A DNA stretch of 64,000 nucleotides from positions 62,001 through 126,000 of the forward strand of contig NZ_KE386878.1 of the NCBI RefSeq assembly GCF_000429305.1. Reading direction: 5' to 3'. The stretch's first letter is position 1; each line of letters opens with the position of its first letter. Made by a program: the position numbers and the translations under genes. Origin of the DNA: Desulfovibrio inopinatus DSM 10711 (GTDB lineage: Bacteria; Desulfobacterota; Desulfovibrionia; Desulfovibrionales; Desulfovibrionaceae). Under the pieces are notes generated by a model. That model made no database searches, had not been told where the DNA came from, and saw nothing but the letters and a program-made list of their open reading frames with translations. This document shows, one piece after another, positions 9,780 through 16,959 of this stretch.

Positions 9780-9782
9780 CCC

Positions 9783-9807
9783 CATACACCACATTTGACT
9801 ATAACTC
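9783..9807 (-). repeat. Right terminal inverted repeat of the IS256 relic
   Basis: Located just after the transposase stop codon. CATACACCACATTTGAC...ATAACTC is the inverse of the left end at 9073-9097, as expected for IS256-family ends. Confidence 0.65.
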
Positions 9808-10190
9808 CTGATCGTATCTGCGTGGTCTTAATCTTGCTTTTTAGAGAGTGAGGCTGAGGCTTTGCTTTTTGGGAGTGAACCCCCATCTCTCTGCGTAGTT
9901 ATCTCCTTAAACCGTATGTTCGGCTGCAACCATTTGAAATTTTACCTTCCGCCCTAGGCGTTTACCGTGGGTAAAACAACGTTTGTGGCTAAGAATATAT
10001 CAGAAGCCTTGGACAACAAGCCGACAGGCAAGCAAGAATGTGGATCAGCTTTGGTATGATTTCCTGCGAAGATCTTGAGTCCGTCTGACCAAGCGCGTTG
10101 CACTGAAACCAGGCTGTGAGTATTCCCTTCAACCATACCTTCTCACCTTCTTATTTCTTGGTTCCAACATCCATACTCATCATTTTTAGA
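9808..10190. other. Intergenic DNA with no supported gene
   Basis: About 380 bp between the IS relic and the upstream region of the first sigma-54 unit. A 60-codon open frame on the minus strand (9954-10136) has no recognisable family signature and no clear ribosome binding site. I do not call it a gene. The stretch may be decayed DNA associated with the insertion. Confidence 0.45.
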
Positions 10191-10191
10191 C

Positions 10192-10237
10192 GTATCGCGC
10201 AGACGATTCACGGCTCATTGTTTTTTGATGCACGATT
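10192..10237 (+). promoter_or_regulatory. Candidate enhancer sites for the sigma-54 activator, unit A
   Basis: Contains GTATCGCGCA (10192-10201), GATTCACGG and TGCACGATT (10229-10237), 40-85 bp upstream of the -24 element at 10277. GATTCAC and TGCACGATT are the inverses of the GTGAATC and AATCGTGCA forms found in front of the other two units (16351-16380, 21501-21543). Binding by the activator at 13762-16332 is inference. Confidence 0.35.
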
Positions 10238-10276
10238 TTTTGCGAGATAAAATGTAAATAAATCAATAGTATATTG

Positions 10277-10292
10277 TGGAATATTTATTGCT
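10277..10292 (+). promoter_or_regulatory. Sigma-54 (-24/-12) promoter, unit A
   Basis: TGGAAT, five bases, TTGCT: GG and GC are separated by exactly ten bases. Against the consensus TGGCAC-N5-TTGCW the two GG/GC dinucleotides are perfect. It lies about 55 bp before the kinase start at 10347. Similar elements precede the two other units of the cluster. Confidence 0.6.
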
Positions 10293-10346
10293 TCACATCC
10301 TTGTATCGCGCAAACAACCCGCCAGCCAACGATACGGGAGGAGTCC

Positions 10347-12005
10347 ATGTGGAGCGATAACAAATATTCCAGACTGCGCTGGAAAATAATCGGCGGGACA
10401 ATGGCCTTCTCGCTCATTCCTTTGCTCGTTGCGGGTTTTTTCGCCACCCATACCTTTCAACGTGCGTTCAATGCAACAGTGACCAAGAATCTGGAAACAA
10501 TGGTTGGAGACAAGCGCAGGGCTTTGGATATGTTTCTTGAAGAACGTGTTGCTCAGCTCAAGACCTTACTCATGACTCATTCACCCGAGGAATTAGGAGA
10601 CAAAGCTTCGCTGGAAAAGCTTTTTAACGCCATGCAGTCAAGCTCAGAGTCTTTTGTGGATGTGGGGTTCATAGGCCAAGAGGGGCACCATCTCGCGTAT
10701 GTGGGGCCATACAATCTCGAAAATGTGAACTACTCCGGTACAATGTGGTTTCAACAAACCCTACTTAAGGGCATTTACATCAGCAATGTATTTCTTGGTT
10801 ATCGAAAGTTTCCTCACTTTGTCATCGCGGTCTCACAACTCGAGAATGGTAAAACATGGATACTCCGGGCCACCATCGATTCAGATGTATTCGACAGGTT
10901 AGTCCGTGCGGTGCAGGTGGGAAAACGGGGAGATGCCTTCCTTCTGGACAGTGAAAATCGTCTTCAAACTGCATCCAGGTTTCAGGGGAAAGTTCTTGGC
11001 CTTTCGTCTTTACCTCCGGCCATGCCGTTTCATGGCATTCATATCGATACGGCGATGGTGGACGGCTCTCCCATGTTCATAGGAACTGCTTGGCTTGAAA
11101 GTGTACGTTGGCGTCTGGTTATTCTCGAAGACCCGGCTGAAGAGATGTCGGCATTGTTCCGGACACGATCTTTGCTTTGGCTCGTGGGATTGGTTGGTAT
11201 GCTCGTCATCGCGACTGGGGCGACGATCATGGCCAAATCCATCGTCAGTAAACTTATAGAGTCGGACAGCGAAAAAGCCGCACTTGATGCTTCGCTTATG
11301 CAGTCGAGTAAGATGGCTGCACTGGGCAAACTGGCCGCAGGCGTTGCTCACGAAATCAACAATCCTCTCGCTCTCATTCGCGAAGGTGCGGGCTGGCTTA
11401 AAGATCTCCTTGCCGAAGAATCGTCCGAGGCAATGCTCAACTATGAGGAGTTTGATCGAAGCTTGGATCTCATTGAACTTCACGTGGACCGCGCCCGCGA
11501 TGTGACACATCGCATGCTCGGTTTCGGGAGGCGTATGGAGCCGGCACAAGAGCACGTGGACCTGAATTCCCTGGTTGACCAGACCATACGTTTTTTGCAG
11601 CAGGAAGCCATACATCGCAATATAGCTATTCATACTGATTTTGCCCAAGATTTGCCCCGCCTCACCACGGACCCCAACCAATTGCAGCAGGTTATTTTGA
11701 ACATTGCGGACAATGCTCTGGATGCTGTGGGCCGTGATGGGGAAATTCATCTCAAAAGCGGTGTGCTGCCTTCGAATACGGAGATTTTTCTGGAAGTCAA
11801 AGATAGCGGTCCTGGGATGAGCAAGGCTGTTCTCGAACACCTTTTCGAACCGTTCTATACGACCAAGGTTGTGGGAGAAGGAACGGGACTTGGCTTGTCC
11901 ATTTGCTTCACCATTATGGAAAAGCTCGGCGGACGTATAGAGGTCGACAGTACTGTAGGTCAGGGCTCTACGTTTACCCTCATCTTGCCACTGGCTAGAC
12001 TGTAA
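10347..12005 (+). CDS. Sensor histidine kinase with double-Cache-like sensor (NtrB-type core)
   Basis: 552 residues. TM1 is at about 14-36, an extracytoplasmic Cache-type domain containing AYVGPYNLENVNYSG lies at about 37-270, and TM2 is at about 275-297. The HisKA domain has its phospho-acceptor His near 334 in AAGVAHEINNPLA, followed by HATPase_c with DNALDAVG, DSGPGM and GTGLGLSI. It lacks PAS and receiver domains. The sensor resembles that of the kinase at 19566-21302 (AYAGPLNLRGRDYA), so the two are paralogues probably reading related signals. The start is preceded by GGGAGGAG. First gene of sigma-54 unit A; the regulator gene follows 17 nt downstream. Confidence 0.92.
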   Translation: MWSDNKYSRLRWKIIGGTMAFSLIPLLVAGFFATHTFQRAFNATVTKNLETMVGDKRRALDMFLEERVAQLKTLLMTHSPEELGDKASLEKLFNAMQSSSESFVDVGFIGQEGHHLAYVGPYNLENVNYSGTMWFQQTLLKGIYISNVFLGYRKFPHFVIAVSQLENGKTWILRATIDSDVFDRLVRAVQVGKRGDAFLLDSENRLQTASRFQGKVLGLSSLPPAMPFHGIHIDTAMVDGSPMFIGTAWLESVRWRLVILEDPAEEMSALFRTRSLLWLVGLVGMLVIATGATIMAKSIVSKLIESDSEKAALDASLMQSSKMAALGKLAAGVAHEINNPLALIREGAGWLKDLLAEESSEAMLNYEEFDRSLDLIELHVDRARDVTHRMLGFGRRMEPAQEHVDLNSLVDQTIRFLQQEAIHRNIAIHTDFAQDLPRLTTDPNQLQQVILNIADNALDAVGRDGEIHLKSGVLPSNTEIFLEVKDSGPGMSKAVLEHLFEPFYTTKVVGEGTGLGLSICFTIMEKLGGRIEVDSTVGQGSTFTLILPLARL

Positions 12006-12022
12006 CAAGGGGGGAAGCTGGA

Positions 12023-12424
12023 ATGGAAGACGCAATCATTGTTCTTGTCGTGGACGACGAAGCCTATTTTCTTGAACTCTTTTCAAACAGATTCCGTAGG
12101 CGAGGCATCAACGTTCTGACGGCTTCAAGCGGCCAACAGGCATTGGAAGTACTCGACGCCGAACGGGTAAATGTCGTGATACTCGACGTGCTTATGCCTG
12201 GCATGGACGGCATTGAAACTCTGAAAAAAATCAAGAAGCTCCACCCGCACCTGGAAGTCATCATGCTTACCGGCCACGGCTCTGTGGATATGGGCCTCAA
12301 AGGAATGCGTCATGGGGCCTACGATTACGTTATGAAGCCATTTCAGATCGACGACCTGTTGGTCCGCATCAAACAAGCGGACGAACGCCGTAAACTGAAT
12401 GAAATCGAACGGAGCTCCCAGTGA
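12023..12424 (+). CDS. Single-domain response regulator
   Basis: 133 residues, one receiver domain and no output domain. Asp11/Asp12 form the acidic pocket, Asp55 in VILDVLMPGMDG is the phosphorylation site, Thr is in MLTGHG and Lys is in VMKPF. It probably works as a phospho-relay partner of the flanking kinases. Its TGA overlaps the GTG of the next kinase, giving tight coupling. Confidence 0.93.
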   Translation: MEDAIIVLVVDDEAYFLELFSNRFRRRGINVLTASSGQQALEVLDAERVNVVILDVLMPGMDGIETLKKIKKLHPHLEVIMLTGHGSVDMGLKGMRHGAYDYVMKPFQIDDLLVRIKQADERRKLNEIERSSQ

Positions 12425-13272
12425 CTCCCGCGTTTTGGCTCTGTTCAGCAATGCTTTTGGTCGGGATCGCCTTTTTTGCGATAAGCAAGGAGCGACGCTG
12501 TGCAGAGGAAAAAAAAGATATCGACGACCAGATTATTCATTCTCAGAAGATGAGTGTACTCGGTGAACTCTCTTCTGGCATCGCCCATGAAATAAATACT
12601 CCTCTTGGTATTATCGGCCAAGAGACCGAGCTGCTGCAAATGCTTGCGAATCGCTCTTTTAATGCGGGACCGGACACAACCGAACTTCTCGACCGCCTGG
12701 AGCAAATCGCTCTGCAGGTGGAGCGTTGCGGTGAAATCACCCACCAACTGCTCGACTTTGCCCGAAAAACCGGTGCGATCTTTCAGGCAACAAATCTTTC
12801 ACAGGTGAGCGAAGACATGATCCGTCTGGTGGAACGCGAAGCGAGCTACAACAACATAATCATTCAGCGCGAGTTCACAGAGAAGGAGTGTATGGTACGC
12901 ACCGATCCCTCGCTTGTCCGTCAGGTTGTTCTCAATCTTCTTCAAAATGCGGTCCAGGCAGTAGAAGAAGATGGCAACGTTACAGTCTCTACACGGAACA
13001 ACGGGAAATGGGCAGAAATCACGGTATCGGATACAGGCTGCGGCATCTCGTCTGAAAACTTGCGCCGGGTGTTCGACCCCTTTTTCACAACCAAGCCTCC
13101 GGGTAAAGGGACAGGGCTTGGGCTCTCAATCTGCATGAAAATCGCCCAACGATTAGGTGGGGCAATACATGTCCGAAGTGAACAGGGTAGAGGTACGGAC
13201 TTTACCCTGTTGCTTCCGGCTACGGAAATGCCAGGGGAAGCGCAAGAGTCCAAGACGAAGACCAGACTGTAG
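12421..13272 (+). CDS. Histidine kinase with single N-terminal membrane segment
   Basis: 283 residues, GTG start overlapping the previous stop (GTGA). One hydrophobic segment (about 4-21) leads directly into a coiled stretch and HisKA. His56 lies in SGIAHEINTPLG, and HATPase_c carries NLLQNAVQAV, DTGCGI and GTGLGLSI. No sensor domain is present, so it may take its signal from the preceding kinase or receiver or through a membrane partner. Two kinases alternating with two lone receivers in one unit is unusual. Confidence 0.9.
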   Translation: MTPAFWLCSAMLLVGIAFFAISKERRCAEEKKDIDDQIIHSQKMSVLGELSSGIAHEINTPLGIIGQETELLQMLANRSFNAGPDTTELLDRLEQIALQVERCGEITHQLLDFARKTGAIFQATNLSQVSEDMIRLVEREASYNNIIIQREFTEKECMVRTDPSLVRQVVLNLLQNAVQAVEEDGNVTVSTRNNGKWAEITVSDTGCGISSENLRRVFDPFFTTKPPGKGTGLGLSICMKIAQRLGGAIHVRSEQGRGTDFTLLLPATEMPGEAQESKTKTRL

Positions 13273-13373
13273 GAAACCAACAAGCGCGCATATCCTCAGA
13301 GATCCCACAAAGCGATCTCGGGGAGGCGTCTCTTCAAAAGAACAGAGCTCCGCACACAACCAAGGAGGTAGCT

Positions 13374-13784
13374 ATGAAAGACAAGACAACCGTACTCGTT
13401 GTAGACGACGAGGAACGTTTTGCCAGCAATATGGTCAGGATTCTCACGGAAAACGGTCTTGTGGCAAAAGCGGCGAATACGGGAGAACACGCTCTGAACA
13501 TACTGGCAAACGAGGAGTTCGATGTAGTACTGCTCGATGTCAAAATGCCCGGCCTCTCGGGTGTAGGCACGTTGGAGCGCATGAACGTCATGGATCTGCC
13601 AAGTAAAGTGGTCATCCTCACAGGCCACGCTTCAATGGATGATGCCATGGCTCTGCTCGATATGGGTGCGGTGGACTATCTGATCAAGCCGGCGAAAACG
13701 AGTGAGGTATTGAAAATGATTGATCACGCCAAGGATCTGCATGACCTGCACCGGGAATCTGTTACCGGGAGTCCTCGTCCGTAG
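13374..13784 (+). CDS. Single-domain response regulator
   Basis: 136 residues, receiver only. Asp11/Asp12, phosphorylation site Asp55 in LLDVKMPGLSG, ILTGHAS and LIKPAK are all present. The ATG has a strong AAGGAGG upstream. It lies about 100 nt after the sensorless kinase and is likely the last gene of unit A. Its last 23 nt overlap the 3' end of the convergent sigma-54 activator gene. Confidence 0.92.
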   Translation: MKDKTTVLVVDDEERFASNMVRILTENGLVAKAANTGEHALNILANEEFDVVLLDVKMPGLSGVGTLERMNVMDLPSKVVILTGHASMDDAMALLDMGAVDYLIKPAKTSEVLKMIDHAKDLHDLHRESVTGSPRP

Positions 13785-16332
13785 GCCCTCCGGCCAGCTC
13801 GTGGCCTGGAAACAGTTCATACCGCGTGGCTGGTCCACTTCCAACCTTGGACAGAAGACCTTTCTTGACCATGTCATTGAGATCGTAGATGGCCGTGCGC
13901 GCCGAAAGTTTACCACCGATAAGCTCCTGGTATTCACTGCGCGATATGCTCCCGGAACGAATCAAATAGCTATGGGCTTTGAGCTGTCGTTCATTGAGCC
14001 CCAATCCGGAGGGACCGCTTTTCACGGAACGAACCTCGTCAGACTTCTGTGAAGCTGGTGGCGGTCCCAGGGGGGGAATCGGTGAAGATGTATCTTTTTC
14101 GGAAGTTGGCGTCGCGGATCGATCAAGCGGAATGGGCAAGGTCGAAAGCGGCAAGGGTTCAGGAAAGGCTCCGTCCTCAAGATGGATATCCTGGGCCTGA
14201 ATGACCGGCCCCTCAACCATAATGACCGCCCTGGTAATACAGTTGACCAATTCCCGGATATTACCGGGCCAGTCATAGGAAGTCATCTTTTCCATGGCTC
14301 CACGTGAGAGCCCAAGGCCCGACTTACCAACCAATTCCTCGGCCTGGCGAAGATAATACAGCGTCAGCGCGGGAATGGATTCCAGATGATCGCGTAGAGG
14401 CGGTACATCGATAGTTAATACCCGCAATCGGTAATAAAGATCTTCCCGAAATCCCTTTTCTTCAATCTGTTTGAGCAGGTCTACATTTGTAGCGGCGATA
14501 AGACGGACGTTGACATCCATCTCTCTATCGCTTCCCAAGGGTTTAATCTTGCGCATGGCAATGGCTCGTAAAAGCGCCTGTTGCCCCTTCAGGGAAGTGG
14601 CTTGAATCTCGTCGAGAAAGAGCGTTCCTCCGTCTGCCTCCAAAAACGCACCTTTACGGTCAGTTTTAGCCTCGGTAAAGGCTCCCTTCGTATGACCAAA
14701 GAGCGTATCTAAAAGCAAATTTTCGTCCAACGCTCCGCAGTTGATGGAGATAAAAGGCTTTGCCTTGCGAGTACTGTGTTTATGGATGGCTTCGGCTGCA
14801 AGCTGCTTTCCCGTGCCGGTTTCGCCGATAACCAGCACATCCACATCCACGCGGGATGCCTTGAGAATATCCGTCTTCATCTGGGCAATGAGAGGTCCGG
14901 CTCCTATGATTTCAGGCAGAAGTCCCGATTTTTCTCCATCCGTGGGGAGATCTGTTTCGAGCGCTACGCGTTCTTGGAGGCTCGCTATACGAATTTCTTC
15001 ATCTTTTTGCCTGTTGGCTTCGTGCTGCTCCTTAAGGCGAGCAATAAGGCTATTCACGGCCTCTTTAAGATGACTGGTTTCATATCCGGGGTAACAGATG
15101 TCGATGGGGTCAGGATGCGCCAAATCGATCTCCTGTACCGCTTTGGACAAACCGAATATTGGCCGAGCAATGACTCGAGAAAGCACAATAACGACGAGAA
15201 CAAGAACGACGACTGTGGACAGTGTTACAAAAATCATCATGTCCAGATGACGATAGCCCGCGACCAGAGTCAACTGGCTACGATCCACAAAGGCCACACC
15301 GCCTACAACGGTATTCTGATCCGGACTGCCATGAAAGACAACAGGGGCGTAGGACAGAAAGGATACGGCGCTGAAGTTTTCTCTCCCTCTTGTGGAGTCC
15401 AAAGCGAAGCCGTTGTGTTTCTCCTCTGTTAACTCGGAGATCATTTTCCAATGTGTGACATCCGTCTTGGAGGGGAGAAAAGCACCGGGCAGTCCAGGCC
15501 TCCCGAGGCTGCCTTCGACTCCACTCCGAACCAGAAGCGTGGATAACGCCGCATTCGGAGCTTTTACAGAAGCAGATTGAAAAAGTGCCCATCCGTCCAG
15601 ATCAACCATATATGAGTAGCGCTGTTCTTCACTGCGTGGAAAGGCGTAGATAGGTGAATTTGTCGAATTGTAGAGCGAAAGGATGTTTCGCAACAATTTA
15701 GCTTTGAATCCAAGCAACAACACGCCTCGCCCGCCGTGAGCGTCCGGAACGGCCGTAGCCATTTGGACCAGAGGGTCCACAAGGCGATGATTTTTGTTGG
15801 CCTTTATGGCGAAGGGCAGTTCTACCCTCTCGACAGGGAGAAGAATACTCTCGTCCGGAGCCAAAGCGAAAATTTTTGGAAAATACGAAAAAGGAGAGGG
15901 CCGAACATTGCGCACCTCGACCTCGGAAAGTCGAACAATCCCTCCTCCATCAGTCACGAGAAAAATAAATTCGTCTCCGTCAGGCGGAAAGTAGGCCAAC
16001 TCCAGGATGGGATTGTCACCGGCCAGGGAATGTCGCTCCAAGGCATCACGGAGTTGGTTCTCGTTAAGAGAGCCCTGGGCGATACCCAAAAGCATTCGAC
16101 GATAGCCATCAAGGCACGATTCGATTTCGTGGGCCATGGCCATAGATTGAAGTCGAACACTGCGTTCAAGCCCGATACGCGTGTATTGGTTGCCTATTTT
16201 ATAATGAATATAGCCGGTGATGAGTACAACGATGATGACGGTCGGAACAAGAGTCAAAATAAGTTTGACCTTGAGGCTGCGGTTGGAAAACCAACCCCAA
16301 ATGCTGGTGCAATTGGAAAGACGTGTACCCAT
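13762..16332 (-). CDS. Membrane-embedded sigma-54-dependent activator with extracytoplasmic sensor
   Basis: 856 residues from the ATG at 16332, chosen for AGGAGGGCACCGAT upstream; an in-frame ATG at 16395 lacks a ribosome site. TM1 is at about 20-43, a Cache-like periplasmic domain extends to about 365, TM2 is at about 367-390, and a HAMP-like linker follows. The AAA+ domain of the NtrC class has Walker A GETGTGK near 502 and Walker B GGTLFLDEI. The sigma-54-contacting loop reads GAFTEA rather than GAFTGA (Glu codon at 14671-14673). The C-terminus lacks a Fis-type helix-turn-helix; residues about 780-850 resemble a winged helix (NERQLKAHSYL, SRSEYQEL, LVKKGLLSKVG). No receiver is present, so ligand sensing through the membrane probably replaces phosphorylation. 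It is the likely regulator of the three flanking units. Confidence 0.88.
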   Translation of the reverse strand: MGTRLSNCTSIWGWFSNRSLKVKLILTLVPTVIIVVLITGYIHYKIGNQYTRIGLERSVRLQSMAMAHEIESCLDGYRRMLLGIAQGSLNENQLRDALERHSLAGDNPILELAYFPPDGDEFIFLVTDGGGIVRLSEVEVRNVRPSPFSYFPKIFALAPDESILLPVERVELPFAIKANKNHRLVDPLVQMATAVPDAHGGRGVLLLGFKAKLLRNILSLYNSTNSPIYAFPRSEEQRYSYMVDLDGWALFQSASVKAPNAALSTLLVRSGVEGSLGRPGLPGAFLPSKTDVTHWKMISELTEEKHNGFALDSTRGRENFSAVSFLSYAPVVFHGSPDQNTVVGGVAFVDRSQLTLVAGYRHLDMMIFVTLSTVVVLVLVVIVLSRVIARPIFGLSKAVQEIDLAHPDPIDICYPGYETSHLKEAVNSLIARLKEQHEANRQKDEEIRIASLQERVALETDLPTDGEKSGLLPEIIGAGPLIAQMKTDILKASRVDVDVLVIGETGTGKQLAAEAIHKHSTRKAKPFISINCGALDENLLLDTLFGHTKGAFTEAKTDRKGAFLEADGGTLFLDEIQATSLKGQQALLRAIAMRKIKPLGSDREMDVNVRLIAATNVDLLKQIEEKGFREDLYYRLRVLTIDVPPLRDHLESIPALTLYYLRQAEELVGKSGLGLSRGAMEKMTSYDWPGNIRELVNCITRAVIMVEGPVIQAQDIHLEDGAFPEPLPLSTLPIPLDRSATPTSEKDTSSPIPPLGPPPASQKSDEVRSVKSGPSGLGLNERQLKAHSYLIRSGSISRSEYQELIGGKLSARTAIYDLNDMVKKGLLSKVGSGPATRYELFPGHELAGGPTDEDSR

Positions 16333-16350
16333 ATCGGTGCCCTCCTGGCA

Positions 16351-16380
16351 GGAATCACGCAATTGCACAATTGCGCAATA
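16351..16380. promoter_or_regulatory. Clustered inverted repeats: candidate enhancer/operator of the activator
   Basis: GGAATCACGCAATTGC followed by ACAATTGCGCAATA: overlapping palindromes built on TTGCxC/GxGCAA. It lies about 20 nt upstream of the activator start and 70-100 bp upstream of the sigma-54 promoter at 16452. It could therefore serve both as enhancer for unit B and as autoregulatory site. Related motifs lie at 21501-21543. Confidence 0.45.
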
Positions 16381-16451
16381 CGACACGACGGTCAACAGGA
16401 AAATACATTATTAAATTTAGTATGATAAAGACGATGTTTGCGAGGAGCAAC

Positions 16452-16467
16452 TGGCATTGACCTTGCT
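16452..16467 (+). promoter_or_regulatory. Sigma-54 (-24/-12) promoter, unit B
   Basis: TGGCAT, five bases, TTGCT, with ten bases between GG and GC. It departs from the consensus at only one position. It lies about 66 bp before the regulator start at 16533 and downstream of the repeat cluster at 16351-16380. Confidence 0.75.
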
Positions 16468-16532
16468 GTTAACATGAGATCGCCAGCCGGCACGAGGGGG
16501 GAATCTTCCCCAAACAGCTCAAAGGAGATTTC

Positions 16533-16952
16533 ATGAACAAGTCCATTTCCGTCCTTTTAGTGGACGACGAGCCGGGACTGCTCGATTTTCTCTCCAAACG
16601 ATTACGCCTGCGCGGGTTCAACGTGGATATAGCCTCGGGCGGCCGCGAAGCACTTAAAAGCATAAATCTTAAACAACCCGATGTTGTCGTACTCGATATG
16701 CTCATGCCGGAAATGGACGGTCTGACAACGCTGAAGGAGATCCGTAGCCATTTCCCTGAAGTCGAAGTGCTGTTGCTCACAGCCCATGCCTCGACGGAAT
16801 CGGCACTCCGAGGAATGGAACTCGGAGCCTATGACTATTTGCTTAAACCCGTGGTGTTCGAAGAATTGATAGGTCTGATCGAAGATGCCTCTGGTACGCG
16901 AGGTATCCCAGAAGAAAAAACAGATCGTAGCCCGGTCTTCCCACATAAGTGA
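16533..16952 (+). CDS. Single-domain response regulator
   Basis: 139 residues, receiver only. Asp11/Asp12, Asp55 in VLDMLMPEMDG, LLTAHAS and LLKPVV are intact. The start is preceded by AAAGGAGA. First gene of unit B; the next gene begins 7 nt after its stop. With no output domain it probably relays phosphate from the kinase at the end of the unit or acts by protein contact. Confidence 0.92.
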   Translation: MNKSISVLLVDDEPGLLDFLSKRLRLRGFNVDIASGGREALKSINLKQPDVVVLDMLMPEMDGLTTLKEIRSHFPEVEVLLLTAHASTESALRGMELGAYDYLLKPVVFEELIGLIEDASGTRGIPEEKTDRSPVFPHK

Positions 16953-16959
16953 GGCAGCC

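Larger units (their letters stand above)
9073..9807 (+). mobile_element. Internally deleted IS256-family element
   Basis: Imperfect terminal inverted repeats bound the element. The left end at 9073-9097 and the reverse complement of the right end at 9783-9807 agree at about 20 of 25 positions, sharing GAG-TATA and GTGGTGT. Inside is only the C-terminal half of an IS256-type transposase. At about 735 bp it is roughly half the length of a full element, so the 5' half of the transposase gene has been lost. No matching 8-9 bp target duplication is visible in the flanks, which suggests an old insertion or later rearrangement. Confidence 0.75.

Noticed and set aside
9954-10136. 60-codon frame on the minus strand near the IS relic
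   Set aside because: No recognisable family, no ribosome binding site and no conserved neighbour. I could not support it as a gene or as a transposase piece.
11010-12035. 341-codon open frame antisense to the kinase at 10347-12005
   Set aside because: The sense frame has all kinase motifs; the antisense frame has none and looks like a codon-bias artefact.
16885-16959. 25-codon extension of the PPS-like protein into the preceding receiver gene
   Set aside because: It reads the end of the receiver gene in another frame; the ATG at 16960 has a better ribosome binding site.
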